DNA of 64,000 nt from the NCBI GenBank assembly GCA_016214145.1, contig JACRPA010000005.1:372001-436000 (forward strand), read 5' to 3'. A model generated the notes under the pieces. That model did no database searches, had not been told where the DNA came from, and saw only the letters and a list, made by a program, of their open reading frames with translations. Source of the stretch: Rhodocyclales bacterium. Lineage in GTDB: Bacteria > Pseudomonadota > Gammaproteobacteria > Burkholderiales > Rhodocyclaceae. A program made the translations under genes and the position numbers. This document shows positions 10,541 to 19,237 of this stretch, piece by piece. Positions within the stretch are counted from its first letter, which is position 1, and each line of letters starts with the position of its first letter.

Positions 10541-11146
10541 TCAGGTGACCGGAACCAGCATCAGCGTCTGGATGTAGCTGGTGCTGTTGCGCGGGCCGAC
10601 GACCTTGGCCGTGACGCGGAAATAGATGTAGGTGATGCCGATGAAGGCGGGAGCGTCGCTGGCCAGGCTGCCGCCGACATTGCTGTTGTTGGAACTGGTG
10701 TAGCTGGCGCACTGGTTGGCGCCTTCGTTGTAGGCCAGGCCGGGCTGGGTGCACAGGCGATGGATGATGTAGGTGGCGGTGTTGCCGCCCGTATCCTGCG
10801 CGACGCTGACGGTGCCGGAACCCGGCCAGCTGGTCACGGGATCCCAGCTGGGGTCGTTGGCATGCTGGGAAGAGTAGTAGCCCGCCCCCGTATTGGTGCT
10901 GTTGAGGTCGACCGGTGCATTGGCGGCTTTGTCCTGCAGCCAGACGTAGGCCGCCCGCACGCCCTCGTCGCCGGCGTGCACGGTGCGCTGCTTGTAGGTC
11001 AGGTTGCCGGCGACCATGGTGGCGGTATCGACGGCGCGGAAGAGGGCTATCGCGGCCAGGATCATGGCGACCAGCATGATGAGCGCGATGGGCAGGGCGA
11101 TGCCGTCCTGGCCAGGATGCAAGCGGAATCTGTTGGACTGGATCAC
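10541..11146 (-). CDS. pilX: Minor pilin assembly protein PilX
   Basis: A 201-residue PilX-type protein that helps prime type IV pilus assembly together with PilV, PilW and FimT. The N-terminal region GIALPIALIMLVAMILAAIALFR is the PilX membrane helix (there is no classical prepilin F+1/E+5), followed by the family segment TYKQRTVHAGDEGVRAAYVW. The GTG start at 11146 is chosen because it overlaps the pilW stop (GTGA); the longer ORF in the track would run far into pilW. It lies 36 bases before pilY1. Confidence 0.88.
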   Translation of the reverse strand: MIQSNRFRLHPGQDGIALPIALIMLVAMILAAIALFRAVDTATMVAGNLTYKQRTVHAGDEGVRAAYVWLQDKAANAPVDLNSTNTGAGYYSSQHANDPSWDPVTSWPGSGTVSVAQDTGGNTATYIIHRLCTQPGLAYNEGANQCASYTSSNNSNVGGSLASDAPAFIGITYIYFRVTAKVVGPRNSTSYIQTLMLVPVT

Positions 11147-12330
11147 GACTGCGGCCTCCACATCATGTTGCGCAATGGCACGACCGTTTCGAACACCTTG
11201 TACTTGTAGCATTGCCAGTCGGCGGACATCGATGCCGCCGTCACGGCTCCCCAACTCCACGAAGGCGGGGCGGCGGTTGCGCTGCACGATCCGTCCGGGT
11301 TGATTTCAGGCTGGCGGTTGCGCACCACGATGGCGATGCGCACGGCGCCCACGCGCAGCCAGTCTCCCGAGTTGCCCACTTCGCCGTTGCCGTCCGCGTC
11401 GATCATGGCATCGCTGTAGGCCCCGACCTGCAGGTCCGTCTGGGTGCCGCCGCGCGTATCGAGGCCGAACTGGGCTTGGAAAGTGACGACGTTGTCCAGA
11501 AGAACGGTCGTCGTTCCGCTCAGCCCCTCGGTAAATATCAGCCTGTTGTCCTGCACGGTATAGGCATTGCTGATCGGGTTGGGGCCAAGGTTGAAGACCT
11601 TGGTCTTGTTGGCCTCGAACTTGGCGCCTGCCTGCACCACGCCGCCGACCGTGATGCCCAGGCCGCCGGCCTTGTTGAAGCGGGAGGGAACGGTCGCTCC
11701 CGTCAAGTTGGTGTAATTGGCGTAGCGGTGTTCGACCGTGTCCACTTCATCTGCGGCGGTCGGCAGTGCGGTAACCTGATACATCGAGCAGTCGCGCGGC
11801 GCGATGGTCGGATCGATATTGGCGCGTTTCGGCGAGTCGGCGAGGACGATGACATCGCCGGGGTTGAAGCCGTAGCGGCTGGTCAGCTTGAGATTGGTCA
11901 TCTCGTCGCCGGGGAAATCCTGGATCAGTATGGTCGCCGATGCCAGCATCGGTGAGTTGCTGTAATTCACCGTGATGGTGTCGGGTGCGCTGCCGACGCC
12001 CTGGTTGATCAGGACGGGATAGATCGAGAAATTGAAGTCGCGCGCCGTCAAAGGCGTGTCCGGGCGTGCTTCGTGGGCCTGGATGCGGCAGGCCGTCAGG
12101 TCGGGGTCGATGATGCCGTAGCCGGCGCCCATGATCTCGCGCCGGAGGGTGTACAGGGCCACCGCGCCCTCGTCCATGGACTCGGCGGCGCCCACCGTCG
12201 AGCGCTTCTGGGCCTGGAAGGTGATGGCGAACTGCGTGACCACCAGGATGGTGATCAAACCGATCACCATCGCGATCATCAGTTCGATGAGGGACAGGCC
12301 GCGTTGCCTGAGGGGAAGCGGGGCGGTCAT
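11143..12330 (-). CDS. pilW: Minor pilin PilW
   Basis: A 395-residue prepilin. It has the prepilin peptidase site QRGLSLIELMIAM near residue 10 with the conserved glutamate, a hydrophobic helix, then a large globular domain (ESMDEGAVALYTLRREIMGAGYGI) typical of PilW. The product would be cleaved by PilD and placed in the tip complex of the type IV pilus. It is two bases downstream of pilV and overlaps pilX. Confidence 0.93.
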   Translation of the reverse strand: MTAPLPLRQRGLSLIELMIAMVIGLITILVVTQFAITFQAQKRSTVGAAESMDEGAVALYTLRREIMGAGYGIIDPDLTACRIQAHEARPDTPLTARDFNFSIYPVLINQGVGSAPDTITVNYSNSPMLASATILIQDFPGDEMTNLKLTSRYGFNPGDVIVLADSPKRANIDPTIAPRDCSMYQVTALPTAADEVDTVEHRYANYTNLTGATVPSRFNKAGGLGITVGGVVQAGAKFEANKTKVFNLGPNPISNAYTVQDNRLIFTEGLSGTTTVLLDNVVTFQAQFGLDTRGGTQTDLQVGAYSDAMIDADGNGEVGNSGDWLRVGAVRIAIVVRNRQPEINPDGSCSATAAPPSWSWGAVTAASMSADWQCYKYKVFETVVPLRNMMWRPQS

Positions 12331-12332
12331 GG

Positions 12333-12770
12333 TCAGTTTTCCGGATTCTGGTTGATGTTGGCGACAACCACGTGGTTATGCACCGTGCCGCCCGGAGGCG
12401 ACCAGCGGATGGTGACGGTGACCAGGTTGTCCGCGCCGATGGTGACCGTCGGCTTGAAGGTGTCTGCGCCCGGCAGCGCGCCGCTGCCCGTGGTGACGTT
12501 GGCGTACCAGGCCGCCAGCGGCCCGGGCACGGCGCCGGAGCCGCCATAGGCGTAGTTGGCGAGATTGATCGGGTCGACCCACATCTCCGCGATCAGGCGT
12601 TCGGCGAAGGCGCCGGCATCGACGCGGTAGCGCGCATCGCTGGTCAGGGCGATCGAGTTCGCCTGCAGTCCGATGATGCCGAGGATGCCGAAGGAAACGA
12701 TGAGGATGGCGATCAGCACTTCCAGCAGCGCGACGCCGCCTTGCGATGGTCGGGTTCCGGGATTCGTCAT
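12333..12770 (-). CDS. pilV: Minor pilin PilV
   Basis: A 145-residue prepilin with the cleavage site GGVALLEVLIAILIVSFGI and the PilV-family continuation LQANSIALTSDARYRVDAGAFAERLIAEMW. It is part of the minor pilin priming complex in the inner membrane and periplasm. GAGG lies five bases upstream of the ATG. The 13-base gap to fimT and 2-base gap to pilW indicate one operon. Confidence 0.92.
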   Translation of the reverse strand: MTNPGTRPSQGGVALLEVLIAILIVSFGILGIIGLQANSIALTSDARYRVDAGAFAERLIAEMWVDPINLANYAYGGSGAVPGPLAAWYANVTTGSGALPGADTFKPTVTIGADNLVTVTIRWSPPGGTVHNHVVVANINQNPEN

Positions 12771-12783
12771 GGTGTCCTCTTCG

Positions 12784-13389
12784 CTAGCAGCGGCGCGGAT
12801 CGCCGGCGGGCAGGCGCCAGTTCGCTGCGCTGGCGGGCGGATTCAGGTCGGTGGCGTCGCCGGTCCAGGGGGCGCACATGCGCATGCCGCCGCTGGCGGT
12901 GACGCGGATTTCCATCGGGCGTTCCTGGGTCGAATCCAGAACGATCGAGCCGACATTGATCTGGGCGATCGGGTTGGCGGAACAGGATCCTGTCGTCCAT
13001 CCGGTCGGCGTGAAGGTCACTGACGTCGCGCCGGCTCCGGCGGTCCCGGTGACGGCGACCGTGGCCTTTTCCGAACCCTCGGACCCCGAGCGCGTCTGGA
13101 TGGTGGCGATTATTCCGCAGGCGACGCCGGAAGTCGGCGGGTTGATCTCGGACACAGTCCACCCCGTGCCCGGCCCGAGCACGAACTGCGTGTGGGCGTT
13201 GCGACGCACGGCTTCCGAGCGGGCCACCTGCAGGCCGTCCAGGATCGATTCCGCCGCGGTACGCACTTGTGTGTTCTGGAGCATTTCCATCAAGGAAGGA
13301 ATGCCGAGGGTCGCCAGGATCGCGAGGATCGTGATCACGACCATCAACTCGATGAGGGTAAATCCCCTCTGTTCAGACGGGCGGCGCAT
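12784..13389 (-). CDS. FimT/GspH-family minor pseudopilin
   Basis: A 201-residue prepilin with RGFTLIELMVVITILAILATLGIPS and the GspH/FimT segment QVRTAAESILDGLQVARSEAVRRNAHTQFVL. It belongs to the minor pilin set that initiates type IV pilus fibres; FimT homologues in other bacteria bind DNA during natural transformation, which is not shown here. The start overlaps the pilE stop by one base (TGATG). A symbol is withheld because FimT and FimU cannot be told apart by eye. Confidence 0.9.
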   Translation of the reverse strand: MRRPSEQRGFTLIELMVVITILAILATLGIPSLMEMLQNTQVRTAAESILDGLQVARSEAVRRNAHTQFVLGPGTGWTVSEINPPTSGVACGIIATIQTRSGSEGSEKATVAVTGTAGAGATSVTFTPTGWTTGSCSANPIAQINVGSIVLDSTQERPMEIRVTASGGMRMCAPWTGDATDLNPPASAANWRLPAGDPRRC

Positions 13390-13805
13390 CAGGTGCAGCT
13401 CCCGCCCTTCCTCACCACCCAGCAGTTGACCGGAACGCCCGCAGCCGGCGCCCAGCCCGCCTTGGTGCCGGTTGTCTGGCGCGTGTTGGTTTCATTGATG
13501 GTGAATACGAAGCCGGCCATCGTTCCTTGCCCCGTGGCGGAGATGGTATAGGTGGTTGCGTCCCCGTTACAGGCATACACCCAAAGCGCCGTATTTGCAG
13601 GGCAGGGAAACCCCGCATAAGTGCGCTGGTCCTGGAACCATTGTTCAGCCCGCACGCGTCCAGTGGATAAACCACCTTGCGCTTCGGGCAATCGGCTGCG
13701 CGTGACGTAGTCCGTATAGACCGGCAGCGCAACGGCCGCGAGAATGCCGACGATCGCCACCACGATCATGACTTCGATGAGGGTGAAACCGCGTTGCTTG
13801 GACAT
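13389..13805 (-). CDS. pilE: Type IV pilin PilE
   Basis: A 138-residue prepilin with [40 protein letters not shown], the usual PilE/ComP-like N-terminus, followed by a short globular domain ([13 protein letters not shown]...[12 protein letters not shown]) and a C-terminal cysteine pair ([10 protein letters not shown]). It is the first gene of the operon, with AAGGAG six bases upstream of the ATG. It resembles the minor PilE that ends many pilVWXY1E clusters more than a major pilin, but here it sits first. Confidence 0.9.
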   Translation of the reverse strand: MSKQRGFTLIEVMIVVAIVGILAAVALPVYTDYVTRSRLPEAQGGLSTGRVRAEQWFQDQRTYAGFPCPANTALWVYACNGDATTYTISATGQGTMAGFVFTINETNTRQTTGTKAGWAPAAGVPVNCWVVRKGGSCT

Positions 13806-13929
13806 AGGACGCTCCTTGTGACAATCAGATGTTAGGCGGGCATGAAGGGCGAAAGCCAGCCCGAACCGATAAAACGCCCGTTGGGCCGGACAAACGGCCG
13901 GCAGGCGTGAATTATTACCCGGCCGGCGT

Positions 13930-13959
13930 TTGCCTGGGGGCCCGGCGCTCGTTTATAAT
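13930..13959 (+). promoter_or_regulatory. Promoter of the tRNA-Thr gene
   Basis: TTGCCT (13930-13935) and a perfect TATAAT (13954-13959) with an 18-base spacer lie 12 bases before the tRNA. Upstream, 13806-13929 holds the divergent pilE leader; no clear sigma-54 site is visible there. Confidence 0.75.
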
Positions 13960-13971
13960 CCGTCCCCCCGT

Positions 13972-14047
<76 letters not shown>

Positions 14048-14101
14048 AAAATTCAATGGCTTGCGGCTGCGCAGGCCATTTCTTTTTGATCCGGAGGTTG
14101 C

Positions 14102-14869
14102 ATGCAGATCAAGGACAGCGTGTTCATCGTCACCGGCGGCGCGTCGGGACTCGGTGCGGGCACGGCGCGGGCATTGGCGGCGCAGGGCGGCAAGGTGGTC
14201 GTCGCCGACCTCAACAAGGCGGCCGGCGAGGCGCTGGCGAAGGAACTGGGCGCCGGCGCACGCTTTGCCGAATGCGACGTGTCGTCGGAAGCCAGCGCAA
14301 AGGCTGCGGTGGAGCTTGCCGTGAGCGCCTTCGGCGGACTGAACGGCCTGATCAATTGCGCCGGCATCGCCATTGGCGAGAAGACGATCGGCAAGGAAGG
14401 CCCGCACCAACTGGCCACTTTCGTCCGCGTCATCAACATCAACCTGATCGGCACCTTCAACATGATCCGCCTGGCGGCGGACGCCATGAGCCGCGGCCAG
14501 CCGAATGCGGCGGGCGAGCGCGGCGTGATCGTCAACACCGCCTCGGTGGCTGCCTTCGACGGACAGATCGGCCAGGTTGCCTATGCCGCCTCCAAGGGCG
14601 GCGTGGTCGGCATGACGCTGCCGATCGCGCGCGACCTGTCGCGTTCCGGCATCCGCGTCATGACCATCGCCCCCGGCATCTTCGAGACGCCGATGCTGCT
14701 CGGCATGCCGCAGGAGGTGCAGGACGCGCTGGGCAAGATGGTGCCCTTCCCGCCGCGCCTGGGCAAGCCGGCCGAGTACGCGGCGCTGGCCCTGCACATC
14801 ATCCAGAACGAGATGCTCAACGGCGAGGTGATCCGCCTCGACGGCGCGATCCGCATGCAGCCGAAGTAG
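14102..14869 (+). CDS. SDR-family dehydrogenase, 3-hydroxyacyl-CoA dehydrogenase type II-like
   Basis: A 255-residue short-chain dehydrogenase/reductase with the NAD-binding [12 protein letters not shown] (about residues 11-22), NCAGIA, and the catalytic Ser-Tyr-Lys set (NTASVAAF, then YAASKGG). The pattern [28 protein letters not shown] followed by [11 protein letters not shown] is characteristic of the HSD17B10-like 3-hydroxyacyl-CoA dehydrogenases of fatty acid and branched-chain degradation. GGAGG lies before the ATG. It follows the tRNA as a single gene, and its TAG stop is part of the next REP element. The precise substrate is not deducible. Confidence 0.88.
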   Translation: MQIKDSVFIVTGGASGLGAGTARALAAQGGKVVVADLNKAAGEALAKELGAGARFAECDVSSEASAKAAVELAVSAFGGLNGLINCAGIAIGEKTIGKEGPHQLATFVRVININLIGTFNMIRLAADAMSRGQPNAAGERGVIVNTASVAAFDGQIGQVAYAASKGGVVGMTLPIARDLSRSGIRVMTIAPGIFETPMLLGMPQEVQDALGKMVPFPPRLGKPAEYAALALHIIQNEMLNGEVIRLDGAIRMQPK

Positions 14870-14946
14870 GTCGGGCTTCAGCCCGATGACCGAAGGAAAT
14901 CCCTGTGGGACACCGGCTGCCGAAGTCGGGCTGAAGCCCGACCTAC
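14866..14946. repeat. Composite REP element with conserved core
   Basis: Two REP units in inverted orientation (14866-14886 and 14925-14946) flank a core containing ATGACCGAAGGAAATCCC and TGTGGGACACC. The same core occurs, inverted, between the REP arms at 35469-35546, and partly at 55573. The core creates an ATG in frame with ccoI, which explains the over-long ORF in the track. Confidence 0.85.
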
Positions 14947-14960
14947 AGTCTGCCCATACG

Positions 14961-17402
14961 ATGACTGACGCCTGCTACCACTGCGGTCTGCCCATTCCGC
15001 AGGGAACGCACTTCACAGTGGCCATTGAAGGCGCGCCGCGCGAGATGTGCTGCGCAGGCTGCCAGGCGGTGGCGCAGGCCATCGTCGACAACGGCCTGGA
15101 CGACTACTACCGGCATCGCGACGCGCTGCCGGAAAGCCCGCGCGAGGCGCTGCCCGCCGTACTGGGGGAACTGACTTTGTTCGACCACCCCGACGTGCAG
15201 AAGAGCTTCGTGCGGCCGCTGTCGGAACACGAGCGCGAGGCTTCCCTCATCCTCGAGGGCATCACCTGCGCCGCCTGCGTCTGGCTCAACGAACAGCACC
15301 TGACGCGCCAGGCCGGCGTCACCGCGGTGGAGATCAATTACGCCACGCGGCGCGCCCGCGTGCGCTGGGACGAGCGGCGCATCAGGCTCTCCGGCATCCT
15401 TGCCGCGGTGGCCGCCATCGGCTACCAGGCCCATCCCTACGATGCCGCCCGTTCCGAAGAGATCGCCAAGCGCGAGCGCCGCGCCGCGCTGTGGCGCCTC
15501 TTCGTCGCCGGCTTCGGCATGATGCAGGTGATGATGTACGCGGTGCCGGTGTACCTGGCGGACGAGGGCACCATGAGCGCCGACATCGAAAGCCTCATGC
15601 GCTGGGCCAGCCTGGCGCTGACGCTGCCGGTCGTGCTGTATTCCGCCGCGCCCTTCTTCCGCAATGCCTGGCGCGACCTGCGCCTGAAGCGCGTCGGCAT
15701 GGACGTGCCGGTGGCGCTGGGCGTCGGCGCCGCCTTTGCCGCCAGCCTGTGGGCGACGCTCATCGACGCGGGGGAGGTGTATTTCGACTCCGTGACGATG
15801 TTCGTTTTCCTGCTGCTGGGCGGGCGCTACCTGGAGATGCTGGCGCGCCACCAGTCCGTGCGCTCCATTGAGCGCGTCGGCCGCGCCCTGCCGGCGTTTG
15901 CCGAACGATTGATGGCATTTCCTTCGGTGCAGACGGAGCGCGTCGTGGTATCTGCGTTGCTGCCGGGCGACCGCGTGCTGGTGGCGCCCGGGCAGACCAT
16001 TCCCGCCGACGGCAGCGTGCTGCAGGGGGAGAGCGAGGTCGATGAATCCCTGCTCACCGGCGAGAGCCGTCCTATCGCCAAGGCAGTGGGCAGCGATTTG
16101 ACTGGAGGCACGGTGAACATCCGCAGTCCACTGGTTCAGCAGGTGGAGAGGGTCGGCGAGGCAACGCGGCTCGCCTCGATCGTGCGCCTGATGGAACGGG
16201 CCATCACCGAGAAGCCGCGCGTGGTGCAGTTGGCGGATCGTGTTGCCGCCTGGTTCGTCGCGGCACTGCTGCTCCTGGCGCTGGCCACCGGCATCGTCTG
16301 GAGCCAGATCGACGCCTCGCGCGCCTTGTGGATATTCGTGTCGGTGCTGGTGGTGAGCTGTCCCTGCGCGCTTTCACTCGCCACGCCGGCGGCGCTGGCG
16401 GTGGCCACCGGCGCCTTTTCGCGCCTGGGCCTGCTCGTATCGCGCGGCCACGCCATCGAGACCCTGGCCCGCGCCGACCACTTCGTGTTCGACAAGACCG
16501 GCACGCTGACCTGGGGCAGGCTGCGCCTGCGCGAGACGCTGCCGCTTGCCGGCGTGTCGGTTGTGGAGGCAATGCGCCTGGCGGCTGCGCTGGAGCAGGG
16601 GTCTGAACACGCCATTGGCGCTGCGCTGCGCGAAGCAGTTGCGAACGGAGGATCCCTGCCCGTGGCGCAGGCGCCGCAAAGCTTCACCGGCCAGGGGGTC
16701 GAGGGCGTGCTCGATGGCCGCAAACTGCGCCTGGGTCGGGCGGAGTTTGCCGGCGAGCTGCACAAACAGCCGCTGCCGTTCGAAGCGGAGGCGCTATTCG
16801 CCACGGGCGACACCTGCGTGACGCTCGCCGATGAGACCGGTTGGCTCGCCGTTTTCCGGCTTGGCGATCAATTGCGTGCCGAGGCGGGCGAACTGGTGCG
16901 CCGATTGCGCGATCTCGGTTGCCGCGTGACCCTCCTCTCCGGCGATTCGGCCGAGGCGGTGGGGCAGGTGGCGGCGGCTTTGGTTCTCGAAGATGCCCAC
17001 GGCCGCATGACGCCGCAGGGAAAGCACGACTTCATTGCCGCCTTGCAGGCGCAGGGCGCCGTGGTGGCGATGGTGGGGGATGGGGTGAACGATGCGCCGG
17101 TGCTGGCCCAGGCCCAGGTTTCCGTGGCCATGGGCGGGGGGACGGAACTCGCACGCAACCAGGCCGACATCGTGCTGCTGGGTGAGAATCTCGAACGCCT
17201 GGCCGAGGCCGTGGCGCTGGCGCGGCGCACCCGGCGCATCGTGCGGCAGAATCTGGCTTGGGCTTTCGCCTACAATCTGTCCGCCATTCCGCTGGCGATG
17301 CTGGGCTGGATCACCCCCTGGATGGCCGGCATCGGCATGTCGGCCAGTTCCCTGCTGGTGGTTGCCAATGCGCTGCGGCTTCAGCGCGGGGGGCAAAACT
17401 GA
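14961..17402 (+). CDS. ccoI: Cu+-exporting P-type ATPase for cbb3 oxidase assembly
   Basis: An 813-residue P1B-type ATPase of the CcoI/FixI group, which moves copper across the inner membrane for the CuB site of cbb3 oxidase. Seen: an N-terminal Cys-rich segment (CYHCGLPIP...MCCAGCQ), a heavy-metal domain with GITCAACVWL, the TGES actuator motif, CPC at residues 467-469, the phosphorylated Asp 511 in DKTGTLTW and the GDGVNDAPVL hinge. The N-terminal CxxC and CCxxC cluster plus the ccoS neighbour distinguish it from the copA gene at 38602. The start at 14961 excludes 25 residues encoded by the REP element. Confidence 0.95.
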   Translation: MTDACYHCGLPIPQGTHFTVAIEGAPREMCCAGCQAVAQAIVDNGLDDYYRHRDALPESPREALPAVLGELTLFDHPDVQKSFVRPLSEHEREASLILEGITCAACVWLNEQHLTRQAGVTAVEINYATRRARVRWDERRIRLSGILAAVAAIGYQAHPYDAARSEEIAKRERRAALWRLFVAGFGMMQVMMYAVPVYLADEGTMSADIESLMRWASLALTLPVVLYSAAPFFRNAWRDLRLKRVGMDVPVALGVGAAFAASLWATLIDAGEVYFDSVTMFVFLLLGGRYLEMLARHQSVRSIERVGRALPAFAERLMAFPSVQTERVVVSALLPGDRVLVAPGQTIPADGSVLQGESEVDESLLTGESRPIAKAVGSDLTGGTVNIRSPLVQQVERVGEATRLASIVRLMERAITEKPRVVQLADRVAAWFVAALLLLALATGIVWSQIDASRALWIFVSVLVVSCPCALSLATPAALAVATGAFSRLGLLVSRGHAIETLARADHFVFDKTGTLTWGRLRLRETLPLAGVSVVEAMRLAAALEQGSEHAIGAALREAVANGGSLPVAQAPQSFTGQGVEGVLDGRKLRLGRAEFAGELHKQPLPFEAEALFATGDTCVTLADETGWLAVFRLGDQLRAEAGELVRRLRDLGCRVTLLSGDSAEAVGQVAAALVLEDAHGRMTPQGKHDFIAALQAQGAVVAMVGDGVNDAPVLAQAQVSVAMGGGTELARNQADIVLLGENLERLAEAVALARRTRRIVRQNLAWAFAYNLSAIPLAMLGWITPWMAGIGMSASSLLVVANALRLQRGGQN
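15156..15179 (+). repeat. Dispersed 24-bp word, copy inside ccoI
   Basis: GCCGT-N11-TGACTTTG, in frame as A-V-L-G-E-L-T-L. The flank GTACTGGGGGAACTGACTTT matches the intergenic copy at 45162 closely. Confidence 0.65.
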
Positions 17403-17605
17403 TGGAAATCCTCTACCTGCTGATCCCGCTTTCGGTCGTACTGGTCTTCGTGATCGGCGCGATCTTCTGGTGGTCGGTGAAAAGCGGGCAATTCGACGAT
17501 ATGGAAGGGCCGGGCTATCGCATGCTGATGGATGACGACCGCCCCAGACCCCAGGACAATGCGACCCAGGGTTCGGTCGATGCGGGGACAGAACAGCAAA
17601 AGTAA
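17402..17605 (+). CDS. ccoS: cbb3 oxidase maturation protein CcoS
   Basis: A 67-residue inner-membrane protein with one helix (residues 4-25) followed by the family signature FWWSVKSGQFDDMEGPGYRMLMDDD. CcoS is needed for cofactor insertion into cbb3 oxidase. The ATG overlaps the ccoI stop by one base (TGATG), so the genes form an operon ended by the hairpin at 17726. Confidence 0.95.
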   Translation: MEILYLLIPLSVVLVFVIGAIFWWSVKSGQFDDMEGPGYRMLMDDDRPRPQDNATQGSVDAGTEQQK

Positions 17606-17625
17606 TGTCCGGAATCGATCACAAT

Positions 17626-17639
17626 TTGACCCACATCAA
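17626..17639 (+). promoter_or_regulatory. FNR-type box upstream of a candidate small RNA
   Basis: TTGACCCACATCAA matches TTGAT-N4-ATCAA with one deviation. A CATACT -10-like hexamer at 17662-17667 is placed as in a class II FNR promoter (box centre 41.5 bases before a start near 17674). Confidence 0.65.
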
Positions 17640-17673
17640 TTCTTTCTCAAGGTTCTTTATCCATACTTCACGC

Positions 17674-17752
17674 AAGGTTTTGGGCTTGGCAACGAGCCCG
17701 GAGTCTTGTCTCTCTGTTGGGGTTGGGGTGCGCATTGCGCACCCTTTTTTTT
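17674..17752 (+). ncRNA. Candidate FNR-dependent small RNA
   Basis: No convincing coding frame lies between ccoS and the Rrf2 gene, but the stretch has small RNA architecture. A 7-bp stem with a GCAA tetraloop (17682-17699) is followed by an unpaired pyrimidine-rich run (GTCTTGTCTCTCTGTT) and then by an 8-bp terminator stem with eight T residues. An FNR box and a plausible -10 precede it at the right distance. The predicted length is about 79 nt. The alternative is a terminated leader of the downstream Rrf2 gene or a 3' tail of ccoIS. Start site and function are inferred. Confidence 0.5.
17726..17752 (+). terminator. Rho-independent terminator
   Basis: GGGTGCGC-ATT-GCGCACCC, a perfect 8-bp stem, is followed by eight T. 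It ends ccoIS transcripts and/or the candidate small RNA. Confidence 0.92.
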
Positions 17753-17840
17753 GCCCCGGCATGCCTGGCAGGGATCCCCGGATATGCGGTGCGAGCCATC
17801 ATTGCCGGCTCAGGATTTGCGCGACCATGGCCAATTTGTA

Positions 17841-17860
17841 TATTAAGATACGCATATCTC
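17841..17860 (+). promoter_or_regulatory. Candidate Rrf2/NsrR operator before the Rrf2 gene
   Basis: TATTAAGATACGCATATCTC contains the perfect inverted repeat AGATA-N4-TATCT, 27 bases before the Rrf2 start. Ten bases (TATTAAGATA) and the half-site spacing are repeated before the bacteriohemerythrin gene at 19402. Autoregulation is inferred. Confidence 0.6.
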
Positions 17861-17886
17861 AATAGGCCTCCGCCAGGGGCTTCGAC

Positions 17887-18456
17887 ATGATCCTGTCCCG
17901 CACCAGCCAATACGCCATTCAGGCCCTGATTTTTATCGCAACCCAGCCCCGCGGGGTTCCCGTGCTGATTCGCACAGTCGCCGAGCACCTCGGCGTCCCC
18001 CCGCCTTACCTTGCGAAAATCATGCAAAGCCTCGGCCGTGGAAAACTGGTCGATTCCTTTCGCGGGCGGCAGGGCGGCGTGTGTCTGCGCGAGGGCGCCG
18101 AAACGACCGATTTGATGCAGATTCTCACCCTGATTGAAGGTCCGGGCTTGACAGAGAATTGCGTGCTCGGGCTGAAGGTATGCGGCGACGAAACGGCCTG
18201 TCCCGTGCATACCCAGTGGAAACCGATCAAGACACGAATCGTGAATCTCCTGAATCAGCAGACTCTGGGCAAGCTCGCCGCGGCCGTCCGGAGCGGGAAG
18301 TATCGGCTCACGGACCTACCGTTTGCCGCGCTGGAATCCGGGGGTGCCGCGAGAGGCGACGTGCAGGCGATACTTGCCCGTCCGCCAGGAGTCCGGGCGC
18401 GCCGTGCAGGCAGTGCGAAGTCGGTGCGCGCCGAAAACGTTGGCAAGCGCCCATAA
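17887..18456 (+). CDS. Rrf2-family Fe-S transcriptional repressor, NsrR-like
   Basis: A 189-residue Rrf2 protein with an N-terminal winged helix (SQYAIQALIFIA, recognition region PPPYLAKIMQSLGRGKLVDSFRGRQGGVCL) and three cluster cysteines at 92, 99 and 105 (C-X6-C-X5-C). Such proteins sense NO, iron or Fe-S status. The setting, next to an FNR paralogue and a bacteriohemerythrin that carries the same operator, favours an NO-responsive NsrR role, but IscR- or RirA-like roles are not excluded. The C-terminal ~35 residues (from about 150) are a basic tail unlike the family core and longer than usual. Confidence 0.85.
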   Translation: MILSRTSQYAIQALIFIATQPRGVPVLIRTVAEHLGVPPPYLAKIMQSLGRGKLVDSFRGRQGGVCLREGAETTDLMQILTLIEGPGLTENCVLGLKVCGDETACPVHTQWKPIKTRIVNLLNQQTLGKLAAAVRSGKYRLTDLPFAALESGGAARGDVQAILARPPGVRARRAGSAKSVRAENVGKRP

Positions 18457-18481
18457 TTGCGCAACAGAGACGGTATTAGAG

Positions 18482-19237
18482 ATGTCCGGATCGAAGGTAA
18501 CGCCACTCCGTTCCGCGCTCGGTCAGCGGTGCGAGCCCATTGCCTGCGCGCAATGCGGAGTCTATCAATTGTGCCTTCCCCTCGGCCTGCATCAGGCCGA
18601 CTTGACGCTGCTGGAGAGCATCGTCAAACGCAAGGAAACCTACAAGCGCGGGCAACTCCTCTTCAGATCGGGTGAGCGCTTCGATTTCATTTATGCGATC
18701 CGCAGCGGCTCGGTAAAGACCTACGTCGGCGCACCGGATGGGCGCGTGCAGATCACCGGCTTCCATATCGCGGGAGAACTTCTGGGATTGAGCGCGCTTG
18801 AGTCGGGGCATTACAGTTGCGAAGCGCGGGCGCTCGAAACGACATCCGTCTGCAAGGTGGAGGCCGAGCGGCTTGGCGAACTGGCGCAAAGAATCCCTTC
18901 GATCCAGTACCAGATGCTGAAAATCATGAGCGGCCATATCCGTCAGGACGAGGAACTCATATTGCTGCTCGGGAAGAGGAATGCCGAGGAACGACTGGCC
19001 GAATACCTGATCGGCCTGTCCAGGCGCTTCGCCGCCCGTAATTATTCCCCGACGCAGTTTCACTTGAGCATGTCCCGCAGCGACATCGGCAACTATCTCG
19101 GCATTGCCGAGGAGACAGTCTGTCGCGTTTTGACCCGCTTCCAAAATGCAGGTCTCATCGCCACAAATCGGCGCTACGTTCGTCTGATCGATCTCAGGCA
19201 ACTGGAGGCGGTGGCGCGAATAAGCGTTGCCGCCTGA
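18482..19237 (+). CDS. FNR-type regulator with altered recognition helix
   Basis: A 251-residue Crp/FNR protein. It has an N-terminal cysteine set C17, C22, C25, C31 (CAQCGVYQLC) and a central SVCKVE cysteine, as expected for an oxygen-labile [4Fe-4S] cluster, followed by a cyclic-nucleotide-like beta roll and a C-terminal helix-turn-helix. The recognition helix reads EETVCRVLTRFQ, so the serine of the usual E-x-x-S-R FNR motif is a cysteine. A second, canonical FNR is encoded at 35552. It lies 25 bases after the Rrf2 gene. The start at 18482 is used because upstream codons overlap the Rrf2 gene. Confidence 0.88.
   Translation: MSGSKVTPLRSALGQRCEPIACAQCGVYQLCLPLGLHQADLTLLESIVKRKETYKRGQLLFRSGERFDFIYAIRSGSVKTYVGAPDGRVQITGFHIAGELLGLSALESGHYSCEARALETTSVCKVEAERLGELAQRIPSIQYQMLKIMSGHIRQDEELILLLGKRNAEERLAEYLIGLSRRFAARNYSPTQFHLSMSRSDIGNYLGIAEETVCRVLTRFQNAGLIATNRRYVRLIDLRQLEAVARISVAA

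Noticed and set aside
13806-13910. Possible sigma-54 promoter before pilE
   Set aside because: The best TGGC-N-TTC-like match lacks the required GC at -12 and agrees in only about half of the positions.
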